From the NCBI RefSeq assembly GCF_019049625.1, contig NZ_JAFMOY010000124.1:1-64000 (forward strand): a stretch of DNA of 64,000 bases, in the 5' to 3' direction. Position numbers and translations under genes: made by a program. The DNA is from Rahnella ecdela (GTDB lineage Bacteria > Pseudomonadota > Gammaproteobacteria > Enterobacterales > Enterobacteriaceae). Shown here piece after piece: positions 1 to 9,500 of this stretch. The notes under the pieces are model-generated. The model saw nothing but the letters and a program-made list of their open reading frames with translations. It was not told the DNA's origin and made no database searches. The stretch's first letter is position 1, and every line of letters starts with the position of its first letter.

Positions 1-54
1 TTTAAGGCCTTTAGCCAGTTCAGCCGCAAGGGCTTTAAGTTTCTTTTCGTCCAT
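1..54 (-). CDS. IS256-family transposase, N-terminal fragment cut by window edge
   Basis: The minus strand reads an ATG at 54 followed by MDEKKLKALAAELAKGLK to the window edge, with no stop. I recognise this as the amino terminus of IS256/Mutator-family transposases of enterobacteria, DDE enzymes that move by a circular intermediate. Only 18 codons are visible, so intactness cannot be judged. The A/T-rich segment at 101-126 upstream is placed as expected for the end of the element. Confidence 0.75.
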   Translation of the reverse strand, partial: MDEKKLKALAAELAKGLK

Positions 55-126
55 AATTTACCTGTCTCCGTTGCTGGAGTGAACATATCAAAAACAGGCA
101 ATTACACAATTTTAATTACAGTCTCC
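1..126. mobile_element. One end of an IS256-family insertion sequence
   Basis: The transposase start at 54 reads leftwards out of the window, and about 70 bases upstream lies an A/T-rich segment (TTACACAATTTTAATTACAG, 102-121) followed by TCTCC. I take this as the terminal inverted repeat, so the element boundary should be near 121-127. The other end and any 8-9 bp target duplication are outside the window, so the exact boundary is an estimate. Confidence 0.55.
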
Positions 127-284
127 ATCTGGGGATCACAACATAACCAGTCCAACAAAACATCCGCATCTCCTAAGCGGACATCTCAATTTAGCTACTA
201 CATTATTAGTACGTATAATGTATATTATGTTAAATAAGATAGCAGCCACGCACCACGTTCTTCAATCAGCCTGACGTTCATACC

Positions 285-638
285 TCACCTGCTTTCATCT
301 GAGTTTTTTTCTCCATAATGAATGGCTAACCAAATCGTTGGCTCATCAGCACTCGTCCATTCAACACGATGTCTGCACAACGCCGGGATGTTTACGAAGT
401 CACCGGAATGCATCACGCGCACTTCTGTTTCTTTTTGAAATTTCAAACCCGCTGAACCCTGAAGCACCGTGACCCATTCACTTTGCGGCTGGCTGTACCA
501 GAATCCTGGCGGGCTCGCCTGACCGGTTGAAATGATCCTCTCGATACGGATATCTGGCTGCGTTAGCAATAACTCGAATGTTTCTTCCTTTCCTTCCTGC
601 ATACTGCCAGGTAAATCGCTGAGGAGATTCGTCACCAT
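285..638 (-). CDS. Small cupin-domain protein
   Basis: This 117-residue single-domain cupin has the beta-barrel signature SEWVTVLQGSAGLKF in the middle and a late SGDFVNIPALCRHRVEW segment with the second metal-site histidines. Similar proteins are annotated only as cupin-domain proteins, and the substrate is unknown. I place the start at the ATG at 638 because AAGGTGG lies 6-12 bases upstream as a ribosome site. A GTG at 647 in the same frame overlaps that site and is unlikely. The next gene, emtA, is on the same strand 127 bases upstream, so the two may or may not be cotranscribed. Confidence 0.7.
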   Translation of the reverse strand: MVTNLLSDLPGSMQEGKEETFELLLTQPDIRIERIISTGQASPPGFWYSQPQSEWVTVLQGSAGLKFQKETEVRVMHSGDFVNIPALCRHRVEWTSADEPTIWLAIHYGEKNSDESR

Positions 639-765
639 GATATCCACCTTTTGTCCTGAGAAATCGTTGTCTGAAGTGATCGCGCTACGTGAATTCTGAA
701 ATCATAGCAGTACCATAATGCTGCAGATTTTACGTAGCGCATCCATTTTTTTCGCTCATTAAAAG

Positions 766-1371
766 CTATAAACCGGCATACGCCTTCTCGACTTTGGCCA
801 TATATCTTGGAGCCTGCGGCGCCGGATGATACTGGCGGACGTGCCAGTTAAACGCTTCCGGGGTCAGCTGATTAATCATCTGAATCGCAGTTTGCCTGTT
901 CGCGGAGAATGTTCGCAGCAATGCACCGGCACCGTTGGCATACGCCACTTCTGTTGCATAGCGACGCGTCAGCGGGTCGTTGATCCAGTTGAGTTGCTGA
1001 CGCTGTAATGCGCTGATATATGCCGTCCCCAGGTCAATGTTGGTTTCCGGATCCAGTAAATCGTCATCATCAGGACAGCCGCGTTTACCTTTATAACGAT
1101 AAGCATCGCAACCGCTGGTTGAGGCTTTAAGTTGCATCAAACCAATGGCATTTGAAGGACTTACCGCTTCGGGATTAAAACCAGATTCGACCTGAATAAT
1201 AGCCTTAACGAGTTTACGGTCCACTTTATACTGGTCAGCAGCATCCTCAATTTCATCATCATAGGCATGCGTATCGTATTTCTTATATTTCGGCTTACTT
1301 GAGCAGCCAGCCAAAATCATCAGCATGATTATCATGCTGACTCTGAAAGGTTTTTTTTGTAGAGAAATCAT
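766..1371 (-). CDS. emtA: Membrane-bound endo-type lytic transglycosylase EmtA (MltE)
   Basis: The 201-residue protein matches EmtA (203 residues in E. coli), an outer-membrane lipoprotein that cleaves peptidoglycan between MurNAc and GlcNAc to form 1,6-anhydro-MurNAc. A short signal peptide ends in the lipobox LAGC with Cys23. The goose-lysozyme/Slt fold follows with the catalytic motif VESGFN, Glu62 being the expected acid, then NAIGLMQLK and AYANGAGA, which are typical of family 1 transglycosylases. The gene is divergent from the GlxA-type regulator at 1591. The start ATG has only a weak Shine-Dalgarno sequence, and Met13 is an alternative, but the signal peptide fits the longer form. Confidence 0.9.
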   Translation of the reverse strand: MISLQKKPFRVSMIIMLMILAGCSSKPKYKKYDTHAYDDEIEDAADQYKVDRKLVKAIIQVESGFNPEAVSPSNAIGLMQLKASTSGCDAYRYKGKRGCPDDDDLLDPETNIDLGTAYISALQRQQLNWINDPLTRRYATEVAYANGAGALLRTFSANRQTAIQMINQLTPEAFNWHVRQYHPAPQAPRYMAKVEKAYAGL

Positions 1372-1590
1372 GAATTTCCACGGTTTAGATAAGTAAGTCT
1401 CAGCGCTGACAAGATACCGTTATCATCCCTCAGGATCATGCATAAATCTGTTTTTTTTTACCCCAAAACCTGTGACCGGTATTGAAAATCTGGCATCTGC
1501 GCCCTGCTTTTGCTTTTTACTGTGGGGTAATAAGCAGATTTGTTATACTAAAAACCTGTCTCATTATGTGAATAAAGAACTTTTAACGCC

Positions 1591-2568
1591 ATGACAACAA
1601 TTCTGGTTATCGTCCCTGACGGGGGCATGTTATTTGAAGCGGCGGGCATCGCCGATATCCTTATGCAGGCTAATCAGCTGCTGCCTGATGATGCCAAAAA
1701 ATCACCTTACCAGGTGACAGTGGCTACCACACAACCGCACCGTGTCGTTCATGGTGTCTCAGGCCTGAATCTGCTGGCGGATCACCGGCTCTGCGATCTC
1801 GACCCGACACTGCCCCGGGATACGATAATGGTCACCGGCAAGGGGCTTACTGCAGAAGAAGGTTCGATCGTTGTCAGCTGGTTGCAAGAGGCTGCGCCCC
1901 ATGCGCGGCGCGTGGTGTCGATATGTGGCGGTGCCATGTTGCTGGCTCATGCCGGTCTGCTCAATGGCCGCCATGCCACCACGCATTGGCGGTTGCTTGA
2001 CACGCTTCAGGCAAATTTTCCGCAGGTTAAAGTCGAGCGCGGTCCGATGTATGTTCAGGATGGAGAGATCTGGACATCCGGCGGTGTCAGTTCTGGTTTT
2101 GATCTCACTCTGGCACTTGTCGAAGATGACCAGGGTTTCAGCGTTGCCAGAAACGTCGCGCAGAATCTGGTGATGTTTCTCCGTCGTCCGGGTGGACAGT
2201 CACAATACAGCCGCTATCTTTTGAATCAGGCCAGTGAAGGCCCTGTTCGTGAACTTCAGGCCTGGCTGCCGCAAAATCTTAACGGCGATTTGTCCGTTGA
2301 AGGTCTGGCCGCTCATGTGGCAATGAGTCCGCGTAATTTCACACGGGTATTCACGCGTGAGACGGGCATTACGCCAGCGAAGTATGTCGAGGAAGTCCGC
2401 CTCAATGCAGCCAGACAACTTCTTGAGCAAACTACTCAGGGCGTCGAGCAAATTGCTGTCATCACCGGCTTTGGGGGCGGGCTCAATTTGCGTCGTGTTT
2501 TTGAAAGAAATTTGCAACTGACACCGACAGAATACAGACAACGCTTTTGCTCACGCATGTTGGCGTAA
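1591..2568 (+). CDS. GlxA-type transcription regulator (DJ-1/PfpI domain plus AraC helix-turn-helix)
   Basis: The 325-residue protein has an N-terminal class I glutamine amidotransferase-like domain (about 1-190), including the nucleophile-elbow motif SICGGAM with Cys112. The C-terminal AraC-family DNA-binding region (about 215-322) contains SVEGLAAHVAMSPRNFTRVF and an ending ITGFGGGLNLRRVFERNL. In this family the first domain senses a ligand rather than catalysing a reaction. The GAPDH gene starts only 78 bases downstream on the same strand, so the regulator may control, or be cotranscribed with, it. The effector is unknown. Confidence 0.85.
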   Translation: MTTILVIVPDGGMLFEAAGIADILMQANQLLPDDAKKSPYQVTVATTQPHRVVHGVSGLNLLADHRLCDLDPTLPRDTIMVTGKGLTAEEGSIVVSWLQEAAPHARRVVSICGGAMLLAHAGLLNGRHATTHWRLLDTLQANFPQVKVERGPMYVQDGEIWTSGGVSSGFDLTLALVEDDQGFSVARNVAQNLVMFLRRPGGQSQYSRYLLNQASEGPVRELQAWLPQNLNGDLSVEGLAAHVAMSPRNFTRVFTRETGITPAKYVEEVRLNAARQLLEQTTQGVEQIAVITGFGGGLNLRRVFERNLQLTPTEYRQRFCSRMLA

Positions 2569-2646
2569 ATAGATCTATTATTGTCATTTACGCCACATCC
2601 TCACCGGATTATATTAACCACAAGTCAGATAACTAAGGAGTTCATC

Positions 2647-3657
2647 ATGGTCAAAGTTGGTATTAACGGATTCGGCAGGATTGGACGTAATGTTTTGCGC
2701 GCTGCAGTTGGCCGCGATGATTTTCAGGTTGTCGCCATTAACGACCTGACTGACAGCAAAACCCTCGCCCATCTCCTCAAATACGATTCCCTCTCCGGCA
2801 CTTTACAAGCAGACGTAAAAGCGGGCGAAGGTCAGTTACAGGTCGATGGCAAAACTATCCGCGTGTTCTCTGAGAGAGATCCCGCAGCGATTCCGTGGAG
2901 CAGTGTGGGCGTTGACATCGTCATCGAGGCCACCGGTTTCTTCACTGAAAAAGAAAAAGCGGAAGTTCATATCACCAAAGGCGGAGCTAAACGCGTCATC
3001 ATTTCTGCTCCGGCCAAAAACGACGACATCACGATTGTGATGGGTGTAAATGATGGCCAGTATGACCCGGCAAAACATAAAGTCGTCAGTAACGGCAGCT
3101 GTACCACTAACGGTCTGGCTCCCGCGGCGCAGGTTTTGCATCAGACATTCGGCATTGAACATGGTCTGATGAATACCACACATGCTTACACCAACAGTCA
3201 GGCGCTGCATGACCAGCCGGAAAAAGATTTACGAGGCGCCCGTGCGGCGGCTGTGTCGATTGTCCCTTATTCCAGCGGCGCGGCAAAAGCTATAGGTAAA
3301 GTGATCCCGGAACTGGATGGTCGTATGACCGGTTATTCATTACGTGTGCCGGTCCCTGTGGTTTCCATCGTTGACTTAACAGTGAATCTGAAACGTGAAG
3401 CTACCGTTGAGGAAATCAACGCCGCTTTCCGCAAGGCGTCTGAATCTGGTCCGCTGAAAGGAATACTCGGTTACAGCGAAGAACCTCTGGTTTCCAGTGA
3501 CTATCGCGGTGACCCGCGCTCATCTATCGTTGACGGGCTTTCGACGCTGGTGATTGGCGGCAAACTGGTGAAGATTCTGGCCTGGTATGACAACGAATGG
3601 GGCTTCTCAAATCGCCTGGTCGATCTGGCTCTCCTGATGGAAAAACGTGGTTTATAA
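2647..3657 (+). CDS. Type I glyceraldehyde-3-phosphate dehydrogenase
   Basis: This 336-residue GAPDH is full length. It has the Rossmann motif GINGFGRIGRN, the catalytic SNGSCTTN with Cys152 and the partner His179 in NTTHAYTN, and the C-terminal WYDNEWGFSNR. Asp33 in the AINDL segment fits NAD preference. The start at 2647 is set by AAGGAG eight bases upstream; an in-frame start at 2581 has no ribosome site and adds a low-complexity leader. Its place beside a GlxA-type regulator and away from glycolytic genes suggests a paralogue with a conditional role, but the sequence alone does not show whether this is the main housekeeping gapA. Confidence 0.92.
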   Translation: MVKVGINGFGRIGRNVLRAAVGRDDFQVVAINDLTDSKTLAHLLKYDSLSGTLQADVKAGEGQLQVDGKTIRVFSERDPAAIPWSSVGVDIVIEATGFFTEKEKAEVHITKGGAKRVIISAPAKNDDITIVMGVNDGQYDPAKHKVVSNGSCTTNGLAPAAQVLHQTFGIEHGLMNTTHAYTNSQALHDQPEKDLRGARAAAVSIVPYSSGAAKAIGKVIPELDGRMTGYSLRVPVPVVSIVDLTVNLKREATVEEINAAFRKASESGPLKGILGYSEEPLVSSDYRGDPRSSIVDGLSTLVIGGKLVKILAWYDNEWGFSNRLVDLALLMEKRGL

Positions 3658-3685
3658 CCCCCTTTTCCTGCCAGAAATATGACAG

Positions 3686-3710
3686 ACACCGCCGAAAGGC
3701 GGTGTTTTTT
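3686..3710 (+). terminator. Rho-independent terminator after the GAPDH gene
   Basis: ACACCGCC pairs with GGCGGTGT across a GAAA tetraloop and is followed by a run of T. It lies 29 bases past the GAPDH stop, in the convergent gap with the isomerase-like gene. Confidence 0.9.
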
Positions 3711-3776
3711 ACAGTTCTTACAGACACTCTTAATAGTTAAAGGGATACTTTGTATGTTGTAACTAATATTATCTCT

Positions 3777-5210
3777 TTAACAAATCCGCCGTGCGACCAC
3801 GCCCAGTAAAGTCGCCAGTTTTTCTATGATGTCGCCCTGATGCCCTATCCCTATTGCACAGTGATGAGCAGCCCCTCCGCACGACCAGTCTTTGGTAAAA
3901 TCTCTCGCGGATAACGGGAAACGGTAACGGCTGTTGGTGTTCCCGATATCCAGGATTTCACCTTCGACAGACTCCCCTTCAGCGTATTGTAAAATCACCT
4001 GGTTATTAACGTCTTCGATAACCGAAAGGAAAGTTACCGGCCCTTTGCGGACACTCATCTGAATCGAAATCCCCTTGCCCGGTTTGCCGTGATAGACAGG
4101 CAAAGGAACCAGCTTCACGTCACCTTCTGCCATCAGAGGATGAGCCGGACCGTCGTGGCCCCACAGAACAACGTCATCATCAAAATCAATGCCATAGGGT
4201 TCTGAGAATGATCCGCCCGCCCCAAGCAGCGACATGATTTTCATCGCGATAACGTTCTTGATTTCATATTCCCCGGCAACAGGAATATTTCGCCCCGTCA
4301 GCAGCGTATTACCAAGGATTACCGACGTCACGATGTTCTCGTAAGCATTGCCCGGCGCCCCTTCATAGTAATAGGCCAGCGCATCGAGTCCGTTATTCCC
4401 GACCAGCTGATCCAGCGCGACGGCGGTTGTCACTGCCCTTTCGAGCTCGGATTTATCGCAACTCGCATCAGTGCGGAGACTTTCCGCGATTTCCTGCTGT
4501 TTTGCTTCACGTTGCATGTCGCTGACCTGTTCTCGCAAACTGTTCAGCTCACACATTTCGAGAGGTTTGAAGCGGACACCCAATCTGGACGAAAGATTGG
4601 TCATGTTGGAATACACATCCACCATGCCATTGTAATAATGCCCCAGCACACCTACGGTACTTTTACTCAGCTGAATTTTCACCGTCATCGCGTTCAGCCA
4701 TTGCTGTGTTTGCAGCCAGACATACGGGTCGTTATTTAGCGCGCCGACGATCATCTCGTAAGCGATACCCGCGCGGTTAAATACATTGGCCAGCTCCGGT
4801 GCGCTGCATGCCTGACAATGTGCCAACCATTCCCCGGTGCGCGCCCCACGGTCGCTCATTTCGCGGATAATCTGATACGGAAGATTACGTTCTGGCTGAA
4901 GTGCGAGTATCAGCACCGGAATCTGAAATTGCTGCACCAGCGGCAGCACCGTTGAACTCAGTGCATAAGTGCTGATGGCGATAATAATGACGTCAGGGGA
5001 AATCTGCCTCAGCTCGCTGGCCAGTGCATCACTTTTTTCCACGCTGTCGACCAGACCGCCGTTATGAATCATGATATCTGGCGAAGCCAGTTTCTGTTCA
5101 ATTTGGCCGAGATAGCCGGTCAGGCGCACTTCCAGTCCGGTAAATTGTGGCCAGTACGTGTTCAGCCCTATCCCGAATAAGGCAGCATTAAGCGGTCGTG
5201 AATTGCGCAT
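3777..5210 (-). CDS. L-fucose/L-arabinose isomerase family protein
   Basis: The 477-residue protein resembles the AraA/FucI superfamily of Mn-dependent aldose-ketose isomerases. It has an N-terminal segment with GLNTYWPQF, a central [19 protein letters not shown] segment, and C-terminal [19 protein letters not shown] and [14 protein letters not shown] motifs that carry likely metal and substrate residues. It is not araA itself, and the gene stands alone without a kinase or transporter, so the sugar is unknown. The genes on either side (GAPDH and a glyoxalase-fold protein) do not suggest a pathway. Some members of this family are non-catalytic. Confidence 0.75.
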   Translation of the reverse strand: MRNSRPLNAALFGIGLNTYWPQFTGLEVRLTGYLGQIEQKLASPDIMIHNGGLVDSVEKSDALASELRQISPDVIIIAISTYALSSTVLPLVQQFQIPVLILALQPERNLPYQIIREMSDRGARTGEWLAHCQACSAPELANVFNRAGIAYEMIVGALNNDPYVWLQTQQWLNAMTVKIQLSKSTVGVLGHYYNGMVDVYSNMTNLSSRLGVRFKPLEMCELNSLREQVSDMQREAKQQEIAESLRTDASCDKSELERAVTTAVALDQLVGNNGLDALAYYYEGAPGNAYENIVTSVILGNTLLTGRNIPVAGEYEIKNVIAMKIMSLLGAGGSFSEPYGIDFDDDVVLWGHDGPAHPLMAEGDVKLVPLPVYHGKPGKGISIQMSVRKGPVTFLSVIEDVNNQVILQYAEGESVEGEILDIGNTNSRYRFPLSARDFTKDWSCGGAAHHCAIGIGHQGDIIEKLATLLGVVARRIC

Positions 5211-5362
5211 TGTTTTTCCTCAGCTGTGAATAACCCGTTGAGGGTGAGTCTAAGGAGAGAGCGGCGGCTGTACCTTTGCGTGAAGGCCAAAAAACAGTGA
5301 GAAGTGGCAAAAAAATCACTTAATTAAAAAACTGGAAGCAGGATCGCAGTTCAATGCAAAAC

Positions 5363-5388
5363 TCCCCGACACTTAAGAGCACCGGGGA
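5363..5388 (-). terminator. Possible terminator after the VOC-family gene
   Basis: On the minus strand TCCCCG and CGGGGA can pair across a 14-base loop just downstream of the VOC gene stop, followed by GTTTTG. The stem is short and the loop long, so this is a weak call. Confidence 0.4.
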
Positions 5389-5396
5389 CACGAAAA

Positions 5397-5810
5397 TCAT
5401 GCTTCCTGAGGGCCAATCTTCATGAACGGGTTATAGGCAATTTCCCACAGATGTCCGTCCGGATCGGCGAAATAACCGGAATATCCGCCCCAGAATACTT
5501 TTTGCCCCGGTTTAACCAGTTTGCCACCCGCTCTCACCGCCTGCGCTAATACGGCATCCACTTTAGCTTCACTGGCGACGGTTTGTGCCAGTGCCATACC
5601 CCGAAATCCGTGCCCGTCAGCGCTGACCTCTGCATCCTTTGCCAGCTCTTCCCACGGGAATAATGATAACCAGGCACCGGCTAATTCGAAGAAACTGACA
5701 CCGTCTGAATCGATTACCACTTTCGGGAAGCCCAGTCCGTGCTGATAAAACTCGGTGGCGACGGCTAAATCTTTAACGCCAAGTGTGATCATGTTGATGA
5801 CAGGTTGCAT
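5397..5810 (-). CDS. VOC-superfamily (glyoxalase/bleomycin resistance fold) protein
   Basis: The 137-residue single-domain protein carries the paired beta-alpha-beta-beta-beta modules of the vicinal oxygen chelate superfamily. The N-terminal segment is MITLGVKDLAVATEFYQHGL and the C-terminal segment is YFADPDGHLWEIAYNPF, whose final Glu is the usual metal ligand. Substrate cannot be predicted, because the family includes glyoxalases, dioxygenases and drug-binding proteins. The gene is transcribed alone on the minus strand, divergent from the MarR regulator gene that follows. Confidence 0.8.
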   Translation of the reverse strand: MQPVINMITLGVKDLAVATEFYQHGLGFPKVVIDSDGVSFFELAGAWLSLFPWEELAKDAEVSADGHGFRGMALAQTVASEAKVDAVLAQAVRAGGKLVKPGQKVFWGGYSGYFADPDGHLWEIAYNPFMKIGPQEA

Positions 5811-6011
5811 CGATATTCTCCGTCAGAGGGATAAAAGTAATAATGAAAAAAGTCTTCCTGTGAGAATAAATAGTTTTTGAATACTTTGCTTAGATCCTGC
5901 TTCCACTTGTCTCAAAATGTTAACAGCCGCCTCCCTTTTCTGGTAAATGTTGCCCATCGTGCTACTCTGACGCGACTAAAAACCTGCTTACGCTCCGACA
6001 GTGAGGAACCT

Positions 6012-6470
6012 TTGACCACATTACGCCGCCGCCCGGAAGCAACCTCTCCTGCCGTTCGTTTCTTACCGGAAACCATCCATATTGGTCGCCAGTTGCGCAC
6101 CTATTGTGATGCCCGGTTCAAAACTATTGGCCTGACTCTGGCCCGTGGCCAGGTGTTATTACATCTGGAAGCCGCCAACGGCCGCCTGCCGCAGGGCGAA
6201 CTCACCGCGCTGCTGGAAGTTGAACACCCGACAGCTATCCGCCTGTTCGACAGTCTGGCAGAACTGGGTCTGCTCGAACGTTGCCCTGGTGAAACGGATC
6301 GCCGTTCAAAAGACATTACGCTGACAGAAGCCGGTACCGAACTTGCTAATCAGGTTCGCAGCATGACCGATGATATTCTTATCCGCGTGATGGAAGGCAT
6401 TCCGCCGGAAAACGTAGATATCGCTCGCGACGTTCTCGCCTGTATCACAGCCAATATCGCCGCACTGTAA
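6012..6470 (+). CDS. MarR-family transcription regulator of the adjacent efflux genes
   Basis: The winged-helix core includes LTARGQVLLHLEA-like helix 2, LPQGELTALLEVEHPTAIRL as recognition region, and the wing LERCPGETDRRSKDITLT. The frame is open back to 5877, but the earlier part looks unlike a MarR protein and lacks a ribosome site. I prefer the TTG at 6012, which follows TGAGGAA and gives a 152-residue protein of normal MarR length. The start is therefore uncertain. The gene precedes an MFS/HlyD efflux pair on the same strand, the classic arrangement for a local repressor such as EmrR. Confidence 0.8.
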   Translation: MTTLRRRPEATSPAVRFLPETIHIGRQLRTYCDARFKTIGLTLARGQVLLHLEAANGRLPQGELTALLEVEHPTAIRLFDSLAELGLLERCPGETDRRSKDITLTEAGTELANQVRSMTDDILIRVMEGIPPENVDIARDVLACITANIAAL

Positions 6471-6617
6471 GTGGCGTTTTGCTTCCCCCCGGTTATCCCC
6501 CCCCTCTTTTCTGATTAATCACTGTTGTTACTGATTAGTTTTTTCGTTATTTGCATTTGTAAATATCACCGATATGAATAAATGAACTAGACACCTATGA
6601 CACGTCTCATTACATTA

Positions 6618-6631
6618 TGTAGCAAGCTACA
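6618..6631. promoter_or_regulatory. Candidate MarR operator before the efflux operon
   Basis: TGTAGCAAGCTACA forms a perfect 6+6 dyad with a two-base centre, 34 bases upstream of the MFS gene and within its probable promoter. Small symmetrical sites of this kind suit MarR dimers. There is no second copy upstream of the regulator to support it. Confidence 0.4.
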
Positions 6632-6664
6632 AACTAGTTGGGTAATGACTTACAAGGCATAACG

Positions 6665-8392
6665 ATGACGACGCGTTCTGATTCAGATGTCCGGCAGGAT
6701 GCTGGTGAATTATCAACACGGGATGCATCACAACAAACAGATCCACCGGAAACCGAAACAGTACCGCCGGTTCCGCCGTCAACACATCATCCTTTTGCGG
6801 TTCAGGTCAGTACATCGCTTTTGCAATATCCGCGTCTGCGGATTGTGGTTTATGCGCTGGCATCCCTGATTATCGGAATGACGCAGGGGCTGGGCATTAA
6901 TCTGGTCAGTTCAAATCTGCCGGGAATTCAGGGCTCGCTGGGCATTTCCAACGTTGAAAGTTACTGGCTGGTGGCGGCCTATACGGCGACCAGCGTGACC
7001 GGCACGATCTTGCTTTATAAAATCCGCACGCAGTTTGGTTTCCGGCGCTTCGGGGAGTACGGGCTGCTGTTTTTTGCCGTCGCGTCTATGGCACAAACTT
7101 TCACGCATGATTTCCAGACCGCACTGGCTGTGCGTGCGGTGATGGGTTTTGCGATGGCCTCACTCGGCCCGCTGGCCCTGTTTTATATGTTTGAAATCTT
7201 CCCGCCCGCTAAAAAGCTGACCGCCGGATTATGTTTTGGGCTGGCGGGGAGTCAGATTGCTCTGCCGGTTTCACGTATTATTTCGCCGCATCTGCTTGAT
7301 CTCGGGCACTGGCATCAGCTGACTACGCTGGAATCCGGCCTTTCGCTGATCTGCCTGGCGATTATCTGGATTTTGCCTCTGACCCATCCCCCGCGTGTGA
7401 AGGTCTTCGAGCGTACGGACTGGATAAGTTATCCGCTGATCGCCACCGCCGTAGCTTGTATGTCGGTGGTTCTGACCATGGGCCGCTATTACTGGTGGCA
7501 CGAAAAAGACTGGATTGGCGAAGTGCTGGTGGTCGGTATTATCGCCCTCACGCTCTCCTTTATGGTCGAACTGAAACGTAAGAATCCGATCATCGATTTG
7601 CGCTGGCTGATGACGCCGGAAATGTTGCTGTTTACCGGTTCCATGTTGTTCGTGCGAATGCTGCTGTCAGAGCAGACCACCGGTATGGTGGGTTTTCTGA
7701 ATCTGGTTGGCCTGATTAACGATCAGCTGGTGACGCTTTTTCTGGTGATCCTGGCGGCAACGTTTGCCGGGCTGGTCGTGGTAAGCATCATTCATAAAGC
7801 TAACCGGATCGTTTACATCCACCTGTTTTCGATTGCGCTGATAGGCATTGCCTCGCTGATGGATGCCGGTTCGACCGTCGATACCCGCCCCGAACAGTTT
7901 TATCTGACACAAGGAATGATCGCCTTTGCCGGTGCCATCTTCCTGCCGACCTCATTGTGGCTCGGGTTTATCCGCGCGTTACAGTACGGGCAAAGTCAGA
8001 TCATCAGTTTTGTGCTGGTGTTTCTCTCGACGCAAAACGTCGGTGCGCAGGTGGGCAGCGCATTCCTCGGTACCATTCAGATCCTACGTGAAAAGTTCCA
8101 CTCCGCCGCGCTGGTGGAACATATCAATTTGCAAAATCCGCTGGTGGCCGAACGCATTGCGCAATACAGCCATCTGCTGAAACCAGCCTTAACAGACGGT
8201 ACCCAACTTAATGCTGAAGGTCTGGCACTGTTGAGTCAAAAAGTGACGCAGCAGGCGGGTTTACTGGCTTACAACGATGTTTTCAGCATGGTTTTTTATA
8301 TGTCGTTGGGATGTTTTGCCATCCTGTGTGCGCATATCTGGGTCGGAAATATCCAGACAAAAAAACGCGCAGCCGCTGAGGCTGTTGCATAA
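6665..8392 (+). CDS. MFS multidrug efflux transporter, EmrB/DHA2-like
   Basis: The 575-residue inner-membrane protein has a long hydrophilic N-terminus (about 50 residues) followed by some 14 hydrophobic segments, as in the 14-helix DHA2 group. It has an RTQFGFRRFGEYGLLFF loop after the second helix and the motif-C-like FAMASLGPLALFY. I chose the ATG at 6665 (TMTTRSDSD) over a GTG at 6638 because it fits better as a start, though its ribosome site is modest. The HlyD-type adaptor gene follows after 48 bases. Together they should form a proton-driven pump that crosses both membranes with an outer-membrane channel encoded elsewhere. Confidence 0.85.
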   Translation: MTTRSDSDVRQDAGELSTRDASQQTDPPETETVPPVPPSTHHPFAVQVSTSLLQYPRLRIVVYALASLIIGMTQGLGINLVSSNLPGIQGSLGISNVESYWLVAAYTATSVTGTILLYKIRTQFGFRRFGEYGLLFFAVASMAQTFTHDFQTALAVRAVMGFAMASLGPLALFYMFEIFPPAKKLTAGLCFGLAGSQIALPVSRIISPHLLDLGHWHQLTTLESGLSLICLAIIWILPLTHPPRVKVFERTDWISYPLIATAVACMSVVLTMGRYYWWHEKDWIGEVLVVGIIALTLSFMVELKRKNPIIDLRWLMTPEMLLFTGSMLFVRMLLSEQTTGMVGFLNLVGLINDQLVTLFLVILAATFAGLVVVSIIHKANRIVYIHLFSIALIGIASLMDAGSTVDTRPEQFYLTQGMIAFAGAIFLPTSLWLGFIRALQYGQSQIISFVLVFLSTQNVGAQVGSAFLGTIQILREKFHSAALVEHINLQNPLVAERIAQYSHLLKPALTDGTQLNAEGLALLSQKVTQQAGLLAYNDVFSMVFYMSLGCFAILCAHIWVGNIQTKKRAAAEAVA

Positions 8393-8440
8393 ACAATGGG
8401 CTTTGGCTGATGAACCAAAAAGAGTGAAGCGGAAAAACTG

Positions 8441-9490
8441 ATGAAAAATATATTTCGTTATCCATCCATTATTGTGGTGCTTTGCCTCGGGATTATCGGG
8501 GTCATGATTGTGTTATACAGCTGGCGGTTATTTCCCTTCAATTCTCAGATCGAATCGACGGACAACGCCTACGTTCGCGGTAATGTCACCCTCCTCAGCC
8601 CGCAGGTTTCCGGCTATATCACGGATGTGAAGGTGCAGGATTTTATGCCGGTTAAGAAAGGCGACGTGCTGTTTGTTATCGACGACAGTACCTACCGGCA
8701 GGAGTTTTTGCAGGCACAGGCCGCGGCAGCGCAGGCTGAGGTGACGTTGCAGAACTTCGAGCAAAACCGGGCTTCCAGCGCGGCCAGCTTGCAACTGGCA
8801 GAAGCAGAACTGCAAAGTGCGCAGGCGATGCAAAGTAAAGCGACGCTGGATACCGGCCGTAACGGGCCTCTGCTGGAGAAAGGTCTGGTTTCCAAAACTA
8901 CCGGCGATGAACTTCATGCCGCATTGCTGACCGCTCAGGCCAACGTGGCCAAAGCCCGCGCATCGGTGAATATCGCCCGCCAAAGTCTGGCACTGGTGGA
9001 TGCCAACAAAGCGTCGCTGGCGGCGGCCTTAAAAGCCGCGCAGGCCAAAGTGGAAGTGGCGCAAATCAATCTGCAACATACACAGATTGTGGCGCCTTCG
9101 GACGGACAACTGGGTGAAGTCAGTGCGCGGCTCGGGCAATACGTCAGCGCTGGTACGCAGCTCACCTCGATCACGCCGAAAATTGTCTGGGTGACCGCGA
9201 ATTTCAAAGAGCGCCAGCTGGCAGGTATGGCGGTCGGCACACCGGCGTCATTCACCGTCGATGCCCTCAACGATCGCACGTTTAAAGGCCATGTGGTGAG
9301 GATTGCTCCGGCGGCGGGTTCAGAATTCAGCGTGCTGAAAGCCGACAACGCGACGGGCAATTTCACCAAGATTTCGCAACGAATTGCGGTGCGTATCGAA
9401 CTGGAACCCGGACAGGCGCAAAGTTCACAGCTGCGCCCCGGAATGTCGACCGTCGTCAGCGTTGATACGTCACAGGCACCTGAAAGCTAA
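8441..9490 (+). CDS. HlyD-family periplasmic adaptor, EmrA-like
   Basis: The 349-residue protein has one N-terminal membrane anchor (about 9-30), then the lipoyl-like half SPQVSGYITDVKVQDFMPVK, a long Ala/Gln-rich coiled-coil hairpin (about 85-210), the second lipoyl half VAPSDGQLGEVSARLGQYV, and a C-terminal beta-barrel. This is the standard membrane-fusion-protein plan. It is the partner of the upstream MFS pump. The next gene, on the other strand, ends only 10 bases beyond. Confidence 0.9.
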   Translation: MKNIFRYPSIIVVLCLGIIGVMIVLYSWRLFPFNSQIESTDNAYVRGNVTLLSPQVSGYITDVKVQDFMPVKKGDVLFVIDDSTYRQEFLQAQAAAAQAEVTLQNFEQNRASSAASLQLAEAELQSAQAMQSKATLDTGRNGPLLEKGLVSKTTGDELHAALLTAQANVAKARASVNIARQSLALVDANKASLAAALKAAQAKVEVAQINLQHTQIVAPSDGQLGEVSARLGQYVSAGTQLTSITPKIVWVTANFKERQLAGMAVGTPASFTVDALNDRTFKGHVVRIAPAAGSEFSVLKADNATGNFTKISQRIAVRIELEPGQAQSSQLRPGMSTVVSVDTSQAPES

Positions 9491-9500
9491 GCCTGAAAAT

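Noticed and set aside
5877-6011. N-terminal extension of the MarR regulator
   Set aside because: No ribosome site or MarR similarity before the TTG at 6012; normal family length is reached from there.
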